A DNA stretch of 64,000 nt from Sphingobium soli (lineage in GTDB: Bacteria > Pseudomonadota > Alphaproteobacteria > Sphingomonadales > Sphingomonadaceae), in contig NZ_JAJGNP010000018.1 of the NCBI RefSeq assembly GCF_020782245.1, positions 1 to 64,000 of the forward strand, read 5' to 3'. Below are positions 44,781 to 54,282 of this stretch, piece by piece. The translations under genes and the position numbers were made by a program. Position 1 is the stretch's first letter, and each line of letters begins with the position of its first letter. The notes under the pieces are model-generated. The model was not told the DNA's origin. It was given only the letters and a program-made list of their open reading frames with translations, and searched no databases.

Positions 44781-46295
44781 ATGGCGCTGGGGCCGCGCCT
44801 CGACATTCGCCAGAGCCAGTCTCTGGTCATGACGCCGCAATTGCAGCAGGCGATCAAGCTGCTGGCGCTGTCCAATCTGGAGCTCGACGCCTTTGTCGCG
44901 GGCGAACTGGAAAAGAACCCGCTGCTCGACACCGGCCCAGATGATGCGCCTGTCGCGACCGATGGCATCGACCGGACTGTCGAGGCCCCGACGCTGGCGG
45001 CCGAAAGCGGAGCGAGCGACGATCTGATCGCGCAGGGCCTCGGCGCGGCCGACAGCCCGCTCGACGTCGATCATGGCGCGGAAACCTTCATCGACGATGG
45101 TCCGGGCGACCGGATCGCGTCGGCGCTGGGCACCGGCGGGGGCATGGAGCCGATCGGCGGCGGCTATGCCGAGGATGCACCCGACTTTGACAGTTTCGCT
45201 GCGCCCGACAGCAGCCTTCAGGAACATCTGATGGATCAGGCGCGCGCCGCCATGTCAGGCATGGACCTGCTGATCGCATCGCAGTTGATCGGCCAGATCG
45301 ACGAGGCGGGCTATCTGGAGGCGAACCTGCTGGCGACCGCCCATGGCCTGGGCGTGCCGCTGCATCAGGTCGAACGGGTGCTTGGCGTCATTCACGGCTT
45401 TGACCCCACGGGCGTAGGCGCGCGATCGCTCGCCGAATGCCTCGCTCTGCAAGCCAAGGAGGCGGATCGTCACGACCCCTGCGTGGCGCGGCTGCTCGCC
45501 AATCTCGACCTGCTGGCCAAGGGTGCCCTCCCCCAGCTGCGCCGCATCTGCGGCGTGGATGAAGAGGACATGGCCGACATGATCGCCGAATTGCGCGGCT
45601 ATGACCCCAAGCCCGGCCTGCGCTTTTCCGCCTCCACCGCCGCCCCGGTAACGCCCGACCTCTTCATTCGCCCCGCCAGCGACGGCTGGGCGATCGAAAT
45701 CAACAGCGCCACCCTGCCCCGCGTGCTTATCAATCGCAGCTATTATGTCGAACTGTCGACCGGCAAGCAGGACAAGGATAGCAAGGCCTGGCTGGCCGAC
45801 TGCCTAGCCAGCGCCAACTGGCTGGTGAAGGCGCTCGACCAGCGGCAGAAGACGATCGTCAAGGTGGCGAGCGAGATCCTGCGCCAGCAGGAAGGCTTTT
45901 TCCAAAAAGGCGTCGCGCACCTAAAGCCCCTGACGCTCAAGGCCGTGGCCGATGCGATCGGCATGCATGAAAGCACCGTCAGCCGCGTCACATCGAACAA
46001 ATATCTCTCCTGCCCGCGCGGCCTTTACGAGCTCAAATATTTCTTCACGAGCGGCGTGGCGGCGGCCGGCGGCGACGGCGCGGTGTCGGCCGAAGCGGTC
46101 AAGAGCCATATCAAGGCGCTGATTTCGGCCGAAGATCCGCAAGCGATCCTGTCCGACGACACGCTGGTCGATATGCTGCGGGCCAAGGGCATGGATATTG
46201 CCCGCCGCACCGTGGCCAAATATCGCGAAGCCATGGGTATTGGGTCGTCCGTGCAGCGCCGCCGGCAAAAAGCGCTGAAGGGCAAGGCAGCCTGA
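44781..46295 (+). CDS. rpoN: RNA polymerase sigma-54 factor
   Basis: A 504-residue sigma factor that recognises -24/-12 promoters with NtrC-type activators. Region I is Gln- and Leu-rich (IRQSQSLVMTPQLQQAIKLLAL, first 35 residues). An acidic Region II spans about 55-150. The core-binding domain and HTH follow (ADAIGMHESTVSRVTSNKY, about 390). The RpoN box ARRTVAKYREAM lies near 475. A promoter with a perfect sigma-54 match is present upstream of glnK at 56151-56166. Confidence 0.96.
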   Translation: MALGPRLDIRQSQSLVMTPQLQQAIKLLALSNLELDAFVAGELEKNPLLDTGPDDAPVATDGIDRTVEAPTLAAESGASDDLIAQGLGAADSPLDVDHGAETFIDDGPGDRIASALGTGGGMEPIGGGYAEDAPDFDSFAAPDSSLQEHLMDQARAAMSGMDLLIASQLIGQIDEAGYLEANLLATAHGLGVPLHQVERVLGVIHGFDPTGVGARSLAECLALQAKEADRHDPCVARLLANLDLLAKGALPQLRRICGVDEEDMADMIAELRGYDPKPGLRFSASTAAPVTPDLFIRPASDGWAIEINSATLPRVLINRSYYVELSTGKQDKDSKAWLADCLASANWLVKALDQRQKTIVKVASEILRQQEGFFQKGVAHLKPLTLKAVADAIGMHESTVSRVTSNKYLSCPRGLYELKYFFTSGVAAAGGDGAVSAEAVKSHIKALISAEDPQAILSDDTLVDMLRAKGMDIARRTVAKYREAMGIGSSVQRRRQKALKGKAA

Positions 46296-46312
46296 CCCTT
46301 TCGGTAAGGCGG

Positions 46313-46340
46313 TGCCCGCGCCGGAAGGGCGGGCATGTTT
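46313..46340 (+). terminator. Hairpin after rpoN
   Basis: TGCCCGC (46313-46319) pairs with GCGGGCA (46329-46335) and is followed by TGTTTTGT. It separates rpoN from recQ. Confidence 0.6.
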
Positions 46341-46392
46341 TGTCATGCGCTCCGCTCTAGCCCTTGCCTCCCCCAGCCGCTAAGGCCGCCCG

Positions 46393-48168
46393 ATGGCGCG
46401 CGACATTCCCACGCTTCTCCACGATATCTTCGGCTTCACCGCCTTTCGCGGGGTGCAGGAACAGGTGGTCGGCCGTGTCATGGCGGGCCGCCCGACGCTG
46501 GCCATCATGCCGACGGGCGCGGGCAAATCGCTCTGCTACCAGCTTCCCGCCGCCGCGCTCGATGGCTGCTGCATCGTCGTGTCGCCGCTGATCGCCCTGA
46601 TGCACGACCAGTTGCGCGCCGCCAATGCGGTGGGCCTGCGCGCCGCCAGCCTCACCAGCGTGGACGCCGATTGGCGCGAAACGCAGGACCGGCTGCGCAG
46701 TGGCGATCTCGATCTTCTCTACGTCGCGCCCGAACGCGCCAGTCAGGAGTCGTTCCGCAACCTGCTCCGCTCGGCAAAGATCGCGCTTTTCGCCATCGAC
46801 GAAGCCCATTGCGTGTCCGAATGGGGCCATGATTTTCGCCCCGACTATCGCCTGCTACGCCCGCTGCTCGACGAATTTCCGCAAGTCCCGCGCCTTGCCC
46901 TCACTGCGACGGCGGACGCGCATACGCGCGCCGACATTCTGGTCCAGCTTGGTATTCCTGAAGACGGCCTTATCATCTCGGGCTTCGACCGGCCCAATAT
47001 CCGCTACGCCGTCCACTCGCGCGAGGGGCTGACGCGCCAGCTTGCCGATCTGCTCGCCCAGCATCCCGGCCCCGGCGTCGTCTATGCTCAGACCCGCGCC
47101 GCGACCGAAAAGCTTGCCGAGACGCTGGGGCGCGGCGGGCGAGCCGTGCGCGCCTATCATGCCGGCATGGACCCTGCGACCCGCGCCGCCAATCAGGCCG
47201 CCTTCATCGCCAGCGAGGATATGGTGATGGTCGCCACCGTCGCCTTCGGCATGGGTATCGACAAGCCCGATGTCCGCTTCGTCGCGCATGCAGGCCTGCC
47301 CAAATCGATCGAGGGCTATTATCAGGAATCGGGCCGCGCCGGTCGCGACGGGGAACCGGCGGTCGCACATCTTTTCTGGGGGGCGGAGGATTTCGCCCGC
47401 GCGCGCCTGCGCATCGCCGAACTCGAACCCGCGCGTCAGCAGGGGGAGCGCGCCCGCATCGCGGCGCTGGGCGCGCTGGTCGAAACCGCGACATGCCGCC
47501 GTGCCATCCTGCTGCGTCATTTTGGCGAAAGCCCGCCGCCCACCTGCGGCAATTGCGATAATTGCCTGTCGCCCCCGGCCAGTGTCGACGCAACGGAGAC
47601 GGCGCGCAAATATCTGTCCGCGGTCTACCGCACCGGGCAGAGTTTCGGCGCGGGCCATATCGAAGCGGTGCTGACCGCCGCCGCCAACGACAAGGTGCGC
47701 GAACGCGGCCATGACCGCATTTCCGTGCATGGCATCGTCAGTGGAGAAGAAATGGCGTTGCTGCGCCCGGTGCAACGCGCCTTGCTGGTCCGCGACGCGC
47801 TGGAAACGACCGAGCATGGCGGGCTGATGCTCGGCCCCAATGCCCGCCCGATCCTGCGCGGCGAGGAGGAAGTGCGCATCCTGGTGCCGCCAAAGCGCGA
47901 ACGGCGCGGCCGCCGCAATGCCCGCAACGGCGCCGACGCCAACCCCGTGGGCGATCCGCTGTTCGACGCCCTGCGCGCCTGCCGCCGCGAACTGGCGCAG
48001 GACCAAGGCGTGCCGCCTTATGTCATCTTTCATGATTCCACGCTGCGTGAAATGGCCGAACAGCGCCCGGCCAATATCCGCGAACTCAGCCACATCAGCG
48101 GTATCGGCCAGAAGAAGCTTGACGCCTATGGCGACGCCTTTCTGGCGGCAATTCGCCCGTTCCTATAG
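46393..48168 (+). CDS. recQ: ATP-dependent DNA helicase RecQ
   Basis: A 591-residue superfamily 2 helicase that acts in recombination repair and replication-fork rescue. Motif I is MPTGAGKSLCYQLPA (about residue 37), motif II AIDEAHCVSEWGHDFRPDY (about 135-155) and motif VI is in ESGRAGRDGEP (about 320). The RecQ zinc domain shows CRRAILLRHFGE and CGNCDNC (about 370-390). The C-terminal HRDC domain includes IRELSHISGIGQKKLDAYG. Length is typical. Confidence 0.96.
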   Translation: MARDIPTLLHDIFGFTAFRGVQEQVVGRVMAGRPTLAIMPTGAGKSLCYQLPAAALDGCCIVVSPLIALMHDQLRAANAVGLRAASLTSVDADWRETQDRLRSGDLDLLYVAPERASQESFRNLLRSAKIALFAIDEAHCVSEWGHDFRPDYRLLRPLLDEFPQVPRLALTATADAHTRADILVQLGIPEDGLIISGFDRPNIRYAVHSREGLTRQLADLLAQHPGPGVVYAQTRAATEKLAETLGRGGRAVRAYHAGMDPATRAANQAAFIASEDMVMVATVAFGMGIDKPDVRFVAHAGLPKSIEGYYQESGRAGRDGEPAVAHLFWGAEDFARARLRIAELEPARQQGERARIAALGALVETATCRRAILLRHFGESPPPTCGNCDNCLSPPASVDATETARKYLSAVYRTGQSFGAGHIEAVLTAAANDKVRERGHDRISVHGIVSGEEMALLRPVQRALLVRDALETTEHGGLMLGPNARPILRGEEEVRILVPPKRERRGRRNARNGADANPVGDPLFDALRACRRELAQDQGVPPYVIFHDSTLREMAEQRPANIRELSHISGIGQKKLDAYGDAFLAAIRPFL

Positions 48169-48275
48169 ACCCAGGCAACGCAGCCGCACCATCTCCGCCG
48201 CGCCCTCTGGTGAAGCAAAAGCCTTGCCAGCGCGGCCATCGAAAGGCATCGCTCTGCCGCAGAAGGAGAAGCCCC

Positions 48276-48704
48276 ATGTTCCGCACGCTCACCGACCGCA
48301 TCCTCGTGTCCTCGCAGATCAGCGTGGAGCAAGTCGCGGAGGCAAAAGCGCAGGGCGTGACGATGATCGTCAACAATCGTCCCGACGACGAAGAACCGGG
48401 GCAAATCAATGGCGCGGAGATCGAGGCGGCTGCGCTGAAGGCCGGCATCGACTATGTCGCCGTGCCGGTCGCCCATGGCGGCTTTGCCCCCTGGCAGCTC
48501 GATGGCATGGCGCAGGCGCTGGATCAGACAGGCGATGGCAAGATGCTGGCCTACTGCCGGTCGGGCACGCGCAGCACGCTGCTCTGGGCACTTACCCGCG
48601 CGCGGGCCGGGGATCACCCCGATGTGCTCGCGGCACAGGCAGCGGCAGCGGGCTATGACATCAGCCCGGTGCGCCAGATTATGGACGCGCTCAAACCGCA
48701 ATAA
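48276..48704 (+). CDS. TIGR01244-family phosphatase/sulfurtransferase-like protein
   Basis: A 142-residue protein of the family related to dual-specificity phosphatases and to the N-terminal domain of BLH sulfide-metabolism proteins. The Cys-x5-Arg loop is YCRSGTRSTLLW (about residue 91), and MIVNNRPDDEEPGQ (about 28) is a family landmark. AGAAGGAGAAG lies 5-10 nt before ATG 48276; the frame upstream of that has no site. It sits alone between recQ and a convergent cation exporter. The substrate is unknown. Confidence 0.88.
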   Translation: MFRTLTDRILVSSQISVEQVAEAKAQGVTMIVNNRPDDEEPGQINGAEIEAAALKAGIDYVAVPVAHGGFAPWQLDGMAQALDQTGDGKMLAYCRSGTRSTLLWALTRARAGDHPDVLAAQAAAAGYDISPVRQIMDALKPQ

Positions 48705-48713
48705 GCGGGCGGC

Positions 48714-49688
48714 TCACCCGCATTCCACCGTCACATGCTCCATGCGCGGCAGCGCCTTGATCCGCGCCCGCACCGCCGCGCCATCGGCGCCCGGCGCCAG
48801 GCTCAGGATCGCGGCATGGGCATGCGGGCCGATCCGCCAGACATGCAGGTCGCGGATCGTCGCCCCTTCGGCTTCCGCCTCCAGCCGCAGCCGCGCCATC
48901 AGCGCCGGCTCGGCGGTATCGAGCAGGATCGCGGCCGTGTCCTGCATCAGACCCCAGGCCCAGCGCGCGATGACCACCGCGCCCAGCAGGCCGACCGCCG
49001 GGTCCAGCCACCACCAGCCCATATAGCGCCCAGCCAGCAGCGCCGCGATCGCCAGCACTGACGTCAGCGCATCGGTCAACACATGGATATAGGCCGCGCG
49101 CATATTATTGTCCGCATGGGCATGGCCGTGCGCGTCCCCATCTGCGTGGCTATGGTCATGCCCCAGCAGCAGCGCGCTCACTATGTTGATGACCAGGCCA
49201 ATGACCGCCACCAGCGTCGCTTCGCCGAACGCCACCTGCACCGGCTCGAAGAACCGCAGCATCGATTCGACCGCGATCAGCAGCGCCGTGACGCCCAGCA
49301 GCAAAGCGGACGCGAAACCCGACAGGTCTCCGACCTTCCCCGTGCCGAAGGTGAAGCGCGGATTGCGGGCGTGGCGGCGCGCATAGCCATAGGCCGCCGC
49401 CGCCACCGCGAGTGCGCCGGCATGGGTCGCCATGTGAAAGCCATCGGCCAGCAAAGCCATTGACCCGGTCAACCAGCCGAACGCGATCTCCACCACCATC
49501 GTCGCGGCGGTCAACCACACGACCCAGATGGTGCGGCGCGCATTGCGGTCATGCCCGGCGCTCAGGTAGATATGGTCGAAATAATGGCGTTCTTCCGCCT
49601 CCCCCGGCGGGGCGGTGGGCGGCGGTGGCGGCATGCAGTGATCGTGACCATGCTCATGGGCGTGATGATGAGCGTCGTGCATCGTCAT
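48714..49688 (-). CDS. dmeF: Cation diffusion facilitator, DmeF-type divalent-metal exporter
   Basis: A 324-residue CDF transporter, six TM helices between about residues 45 and 245. The N-terminus is His-rich (MTMHDAHHHAHEHGHDHC) and a second His-rich loop, GHDHSHADGDAHGHAHAD, lies between TM4 and TM5. TM2 contains LADGFHMATHAG and TM5 HVLTDALTS, the metal-site helices. The C-terminal cytoplasmic domain binds metal at RDLHVWRIGPHAHAA. The start ATG overlaps the repressor stop (ATGA), the dmeR-dmeF arrangement. Cobalt or nickel is the likely cargo. Confidence 0.88.
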   Translation of the reverse strand: MTMHDAHHHAHEHGHDHCMPPPPPTAPPGEAEERHYFDHIYLSAGHDRNARRTIWVVWLTAATMVVEIAFGWLTGSMALLADGFHMATHAGALAVAAAAYGYARRHARNPRFTFGTGKVGDLSGFASALLLGVTALLIAVESMLRFFEPVQVAFGEATLVAVIGLVINIVSALLLGHDHSHADGDAHGHAHADNNMRAAYIHVLTDALTSVLAIAALLAGRYMGWWWLDPAVGLLGAVVIARWAWGLMQDTAAILLDTAEPALMARLRLEAEAEGATIRDLHVWRIGPHAHAAILSLAPGADGAAVRARIKALPRMEHVTVECG

Positions 49689-49957
49689 TTCCCATAGCGG
49701 CGGATCAACGCCAGCATTTCCTCGGCAGCCGCGGCCCGCGCAACGTCGCTTAGCCCCGGTCGCGCGACATGCGCGCGCATATGCTGCTCGATCAGTTCTT
49801 CCATCAGGCTGCCGACAGCGCCGCGCACCGACGCGACCAGCTGCAACGTCTGCGAACAATCGGCGTCGCCAGCCAACTGGCGCTCGACAGCGGCGATCTG
49901 GCCCGCGATTCGTCGCGTGCGCGCGAGCAGCTTTTCTCTATCCTCGACAATATGCAT
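49685..49957 (-). CDS. dmeR: RcnR/DmeR-type metal-responsive repressor
   Basis: A 90-residue CsoR/RcnR-family helical repressor: MHIVEDREKLLARTRRIAGQ then VERQLAGDADCSQTLQLVAS, with conserved Cys34 and His59 region (LIEQHMRAHV) matching metal ligands. A near-palindromic site overlaps its start, so autoregulation and metal-induced release of the dmeR-dmeF operon are expected. The pairing with a CDF exporter supports DmeR rather than copper-sensing CsoR. Confidence 0.88.
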   Translation of the reverse strand: MHIVEDREKLLARTRRIAGQIAAVERQLAGDADCSQTLQLVASVRGAVGSLMEELIEQHMRAHVARPGLSDVARAAAAEEMLALIRRYGK

Positions 49958-49977
49958 AGCATACTCCCCTACACTAT
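49956..49977. promoter_or_regulatory. Probable DmeR operator at the dmeR start
   Basis: On the minus strand the 22-bp site has arms ATAGTGTA and TATGCTAT (6 of 8 paired) around a G-rich centre GGGGAG, like RcnR-type operators with a G tract between inverted TA-rich arms. It overlaps the first base pairs of dmeR. Confidence 0.6.
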
Positions 49978-50046
49978 AATGACTTTTCTGCCAAGGGAGC
50001 GGAAGGGACGCTATCGCCCCCGTCCTCCAGTCCCTATCAAGGGTTC

Positions 50047-51192
50047 ATGAATTCCATCGACTGTGACCTTGTGATCGTCGGCGGCGGCCTCGCCGGCGGA
50101 CTTGCCGCGCTCGCGCTCGTCGCCTTGCGTCCGGAATTGCGCCTGCTCCTGATCGAACATGGCGCAGAGCCGGGCGGCAACCACATCTGGTCCTTTTTCG
50201 ACGGCGACGTCGCCCCGCAGGATCGCTGGCTGGTGGACCCCATGATCGCGCATCGCTGGACACAGGGTCATGCCGTCATTTTTCCCGGATTTCAGCGCGA
50301 CCTGGCCACCCCGTATAACAGCATTACTTCCGTCACTTTCGCTGTCCATGTGCGCAAGACGCTGGGCGATCGCCTCCTCATCGGCGCGGACGTGCGAACA
50401 CTCGCGCCCGATCGTGTCACGTTGGCCGATGGCCGCATCATTCACGCGCAGGCGATCCTCGACGCGCGGGGACCGGGCGACCTTTCGGCTCTGCGCTGCG
50501 GCTGGCAAAAATTCGTCGGTCACGCGCTGCGCTGCGCTGCGCCCCACGGCGTCGAGCGCCCGGTCATCATGGACGCCAGCGTCGATCAGCATGACGGCTA
50601 TCGCTTCGTCTACCTGCTCCCCTGGGACGACCACAACATCTTTGTCGAGGACACCTATTATAGCGACACGCCCAACCTCGACGGCGTGGTGCTGGACGAG
50701 CGGATCGCCGCCTATGCCGCAGCGAAGGGCTGGGACGCGCAGAGCGTCCACCGGGAAGAAGGCGTGCTGCCTGTCGTCCATGGCGGCGACTTTGATCGCT
50801 ATTGGCCGGTATCCGATCCCGTCGCCCGTGCAGGCGTGCGCGCCGGCCTCTTCCAGCCGATGACCGGCTATTCATTGCCCGACGCCGTCCGCTTCGCGCT
50901 CTGGCTGGCCCGTCAGCCGCTGGACGGCCTGCCTGCCGCCACTCGCGCCTTTGCACGGGCGCATTGGCGACAGGACGGCTATTATCGCATGCTGGGCAAG
51001 ATGCTGTTCGGCGCGGCCAGACCCGACGAGCGCTGGCGAATATTCTCCCGTTTCTATGGCCTCCACCCCGCGCTCATCCAGCGATTCTACGCTGGCCAAT
51101 CGACCATGGCTGACCGTTTGCGCATCTTGTGCGGCAAGCCACCTGTCCCCATAAGGGACGCCATGCGCACCTTGCTGAACCCGCCTGCCTGA
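50047..51192 (+). CDS. crtY: Lycopene beta-cyclase
   Basis: Flavoprotein of 381 residues that closes the ends of lycopene to give beta-carotene. The Rossmann motif is DLVIVGGGLAGGLAALAL (about residues 7-24), with GGNHIWSFFDGDV (about 43-55) typical of bacterial CrtY and PMTGYSLPDAVRFALWLA near residue 275. The gene is divergent from dmeR and overlaps crtI by one base (TGATG). No crtZ or crtW is in the window. Confidence 0.95.
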   Translation: MNSIDCDLVIVGGGLAGGLAALALVALRPELRLLLIEHGAEPGGNHIWSFFDGDVAPQDRWLVDPMIAHRWTQGHAVIFPGFQRDLATPYNSITSVTFAVHVRKTLGDRLLIGADVRTLAPDRVTLADGRIIHAQAILDARGPGDLSALRCGWQKFVGHALRCAAPHGVERPVIMDASVDQHDGYRFVYLLPWDDHNIFVEDTYYSDTPNLDGVVLDERIAAYAAAKGWDAQSVHREEGVLPVVHGGDFDRYWPVSDPVARAGVRAGLFQPMTGYSLPDAVRFALWLARQPLDGLPAATRAFARAHWRQDGYYRMLGKMLFGAARPDERWRIFSRFYGLHPALIQRFYAGQSTMADRLRILCGKPPVPIRDAMRTLLNPPA

Positions 51193-52679
51193 TGTCCAGA
51201 ACCGCTATCGTCATCGGTGCGGGCTTTGGCGGCCTCGCCCTTGCCATTCGCCTCCAGTCGGCCGGCGTCCAGACCACCTTGGTGGAAGCGCGCGATCGCC
51301 CGGGCGGCCGGGCCTATATGTGGGAAAAGGACGGCTTTACGTTCGATGCGGGGCCGACCGTCATCACCGATCCTGACTGCCTCGCTGAACTGTGGCGGCT
51401 GTCAGGGCATGACATGGCGCAGGATGTCACCCTGATGCCGGTGTCGCCCTTCTACCGGCTCAACTGGCGCGACGGCACGAATTTCGACTATTCCAATGAC
51501 GAGCCAGCGCTCCGGGCCGAGATCGCAAAGCTCGATCCCGGCGATGTCGCGGGCTATGAGCGTTTCTGCGATTATGCCGCCGGCGTTTACGAAGAAGGGT
51601 ATCGCAAGCTCGGCCATGTCGCCTTCCTCGATTTCGCATCGATGGTGAAAGCGGCCCCGGCGCTGGCCAAGTATCAGGCATGGCGATCGGTCTACTCGAT
51701 CGTCGCGTCCTATGTGAAGAACGAAAAGCTGCGCGAGGCGCTGTCCTTTCATACCCTGCTGGTCGGCGGCAATCCGATGAAGACCAGTTCGATCTATGCC
51801 CTTATCCACAAGCTGGAGAAGGATGGCGGAGTCTGGTTCGCTCAGGGCGGCACCAACCGGCTTGTGCAGGGCTTGGCCACCCATTTCGAACGACTGGGCG
51901 GCACGCTGCGGCTGGGCGATCCAGTCACGCGGATCGAAACCTATGGCGACAAGGCAACGGCGGTGCATACCGCTTCGGGCTGGCGCGGCGAGGCCGATGC
52001 CGTCGCTTCCAACGCCGACCTGATGCACAGCTATCGAGACCTGCTCGCCCACCATCCACGCGGACAAAAGCAGGGCGAGAAACTGGCGGCCAAACGCTGG
52101 TCGCCCAGCCTGTTCGTGCTGCATTTCGGGATCAAGGGCAGCTGGCCGGGCATCCCGCATCATATGATCCTGTTCGGCCCGCGCTATGAAGGGTTGCTGA
52201 CCGATATTTACGATCATGGCGTGCTGCCGCAGGATTTCTCGCTCTACCTGCACCACCCGACCGTCACCGATCCATCGATGGCGCCCGATGGTCATTCGAC
52301 TTTTTACGCGCTCGCCCCGGTGCCCCATATGGGCAAGCTGCCGATCGACTGGGACCAGTTCGGCGCGACCTATGCCGAGCGCATATTGGATGAGATCCAG
52401 CATCGGCTGATCCCCGACATCCGATCGCGCATCGTCACCCAGTTCCACTATACGCCGCGTGACTTCGGCCGAGATCTTGCCGCCCATATGGGCAGTGCCT
52501 TCAGCCTGGAACCGCTGCTCACCCAAAGCGCCTTTTTCCGAGCGCATAATCGCGACGATGTCATTCCCAATCTCTATCTGGTAGGGGCCGGCACCCATCC
52601 CGGCGCGGGCATTCCCGGCGTGGTGGGCAGCGCCAAGGCGACCGCCGCGCTGATGCTGGACGATTTGAACAGGACTTAG
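51192..52679 (+). CDS. crtI: Phytoene desaturase
   Basis: FAD enzyme of 495 residues that makes lycopene from phytoene in four desaturations. The N-terminal dinucleotide fold is IVIGAGFGGLALAIRLQSAG, with DRPGGRAYMWEKDGFTFD and GPTVITDP following. The C-terminal FAD/substrate motif is GAGTHPGAGIPGVVGSAKAT. Internal segments (HTLLVGGNPMKTSSIYALI) match CrtI. The start is the ATG in the TGATG overlap. It abuts the LOG gene with no intergenic bases. Confidence 0.95.
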   Translation: MSRTAIVIGAGFGGLALAIRLQSAGVQTTLVEARDRPGGRAYMWEKDGFTFDAGPTVITDPDCLAELWRLSGHDMAQDVTLMPVSPFYRLNWRDGTNFDYSNDEPALRAEIAKLDPGDVAGYERFCDYAAGVYEEGYRKLGHVAFLDFASMVKAAPALAKYQAWRSVYSIVASYVKNEKLREALSFHTLLVGGNPMKTSSIYALIHKLEKDGGVWFAQGGTNRLVQGLATHFERLGGTLRLGDPVTRIETYGDKATAVHTASGWRGEADAVASNADLMHSYRDLLAHHPRGQKQGEKLAAKRWSPSLFVLHFGIKGSWPGIPHHMILFGPRYEGLLTDIYDHGVLPQDFSLYLHHPTVTDPSMAPDGHSTFYALAPVPHMGKLPIDWDQFGATYAERILDEIQHRLIPDIRSRIVTQFHYTPRDFGRDLAAHMGSAFSLEPLLTQSAFFRAHNRDDVIPNLYLVGAGTHPGAGIPGVVGSAKATAALMLDDLNRT

Positions 52680-53261
52680 ATGAAAAGACTGGCAGTCTAT
52701 TGCGGATCGGCGACGCCAGCCGACCTTACCTATATCGATGCGGCGCGTCACGTCGGCCGCACGCTTGCGAAGCGGGGCATCGGCGTCGTCTACGGCGGCG
52801 GGCGGCTTGGCCTGATGGGCGCGGTCGCGGACGCCGCGCTGGAAGCGGGCGGCGAAGTCGTCGGCGTCATTCCCGAAGCGCTGGTCGGCGCGGAAGTCGC
52901 GCATCGCGGTTGCACGCAACTCCATGTCGTCCAGACCATGCACCAGCGTAAGCAGCTGTTTACCGACCTTTCCGATGGGTTCGTGACACTGCCGGGCGGC
53001 GTCGGCACGATGGACGAATTATGGGAAGCGATCAGCTGGGCGCAGCTGGGTTATCATAACAAGCCCGTAGGCCTGCTCAACGTCGCGGGCTTTTACGATC
53101 AGCTGATCGGTTTTAACCGCCAGATGGTGGAAAGCGGCTTCATCCGGCCGCAACATGCCGGCATTCTGGTGCATGAAGACAGCATCGAAGCCTTGGTCGA
53201 TGCGATGGCGGCCTATCAGCCGCATGAAACGATCTTCGCGATGAAGGCCGCGCGGCTGTAA
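52680..53261 (+). CDS. LOG-family protein (nucleoside-5'-monophosphate phosphoribohydrolase)
   Basis: A 193-residue Rossmann-like protein of the TIGR00730/LOG family. The two hallmark motifs are VYGGGRLGLMGAVAD (about residues 40-54) and PGGVGTMDELWEAISWAQLG (about 108-127), which bind and cleave the ribotide. LOG enzymes release a base from its 5'-monophosphate; in bacteria this can make cytokinin or act on AMP. The ATG directly follows the crtI stop, so it is co-transcribed with carotenoid genes although no carotenoid role is known. Confidence 0.92.
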   Translation: MKRLAVYCGSATPADLTYIDAARHVGRTLAKRGIGVVYGGGRLGLMGAVADAALEAGGEVVGVIPEALVGAEVAHRGCTQLHVVQTMHQRKQLFTDLSDGFVTLPGGVGTMDELWEAISWAQLGYHNKPVGLLNVAGFYDQLIGFNRQMVESGFIRPQHAGILVHEDSIEALVDAMAAYQPHETIFAMKAARL

Positions 53262-53302
53262 CCCCTCGACGCCGGCGGCGCACGCGGGCATGGATGGGGA
53301 CT

Positions 53303-54259
53303 ATGACCGATCCCATCGCCCCTGATCGCGCGAGGCTCGTCGCCCATGCCCGCGACAGCATCGCGCGCGGCTCCAAAAGCTTCGCCATGGCATCCAAGCT
53401 GTTCGACCGGCAAACCCGCGAACGCGCCTGGCTGCTCTACGCCTGGTGCCGCACTTGCGACGATATCGCCGACGGCCAGGACCATGGCGGGGCAATGAGC
53501 GTCGTGGCCGACGCGCAGGCACGCCTTTCGGATATGCGGGTGATGACCGACCGGGCGCTGCGGGGCGAACCCACCGGCGATCCGGCTTTTGACGGCTTTG
53601 GCCTGGTCATGCGGGAATGCCGTATTCCGCACCGCTACGCCCATGACCTGATCGAGGGCTTCGCGCTTGATGCCCGCGATTGGCGGCCCCGCAGTCAGGA
53701 TGACATGCTGCGCTATTGCTATCATGTCGCCGGCGCGGTCGGATGCATGATGGCGGTGCTGATGGGGGTCGACCCGCATGACGACGCGACGCTGGATCGC
53801 GCCTGCGACCTTGGTCTTGCCTTTCAGCTTGCCAATATCGCCCGCGATATCGGGGAAGATGAGGCGGCGGACCGATGCTACCTGCCCGTCGAATGGCTGG
53901 TGGAAATGGACATTCCGCCTGGCGAGCATATGAAGCCATGGGTTCGCCCACGCCTTGCCATCCTCGGCCGCCGGCTGACGGATATGGCCGCAGCCTATGA
54001 AGATAGCGCGCGGCACGGCACTGGCATGCTGCCACCGCGTGCCGCCTGGGCCGTTCTGGCCGCCGCCGGTATCTATGGGGATATTGCCCGCACCATTGCG
54101 CGGCGCGGACCAATGGCATGGGATCACCGCGTGGTGACGCGCAAGAGCGACAAGCTGATGTGGGTCGCGCGCGCTGGGATTCAGGTCGTCGGGCGCGCAC
54201 GGCGTTGGCCCGCCGATGCGGAAAGGCCTTCGACGCTCTGGCATCGTCCCGCCAGCTAA
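53303..54259 (+). CDS. crtB: Phytoene synthase
   Basis: Prenyl synthase of 318 residues that joins two geranylgeranyl diphosphates. The first aspartate-rich motif is CRTCDDIADGQ (about residue 48), the second ANIARDIGEDEAADRCYLP (about 175-193). SKSFAMASKLFDRQTRERAW is the family N-terminal helix. ATG 53303 (MTDPIAPD) is chosen, with GGATGGGG upstream; an ATG at 53294 is in frame. It lies 41 nt after the LOG gene and completes phytoene-to-beta-carotene synthesis in this operon. Confidence 0.94.
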   Translation: MTDPIAPDRARLVAHARDSIARGSKSFAMASKLFDRQTRERAWLLYAWCRTCDDIADGQDHGGAMSVVADAQARLSDMRVMTDRALRGEPTGDPAFDGFGLVMRECRIPHRYAHDLIEGFALDARDWRPRSQDDMLRYCYHVAGAVGCMMAVLMGVDPHDDATLDRACDLGLAFQLANIARDIGEDEAADRCYLPVEWLVEMDIPPGEHMKPWVRPRLAILGRRLTDMAAAYEDSARHGTGMLPPRAAWAVLAAAGIYGDIARTIARRGPMAWDHRVVTRKSDKLMWVARAGIQVVGRARRWPADAERPSTLWHRPAS

Positions 54260-54282
54260 TCCAGCAAAGGCGCTGGAAGGAC

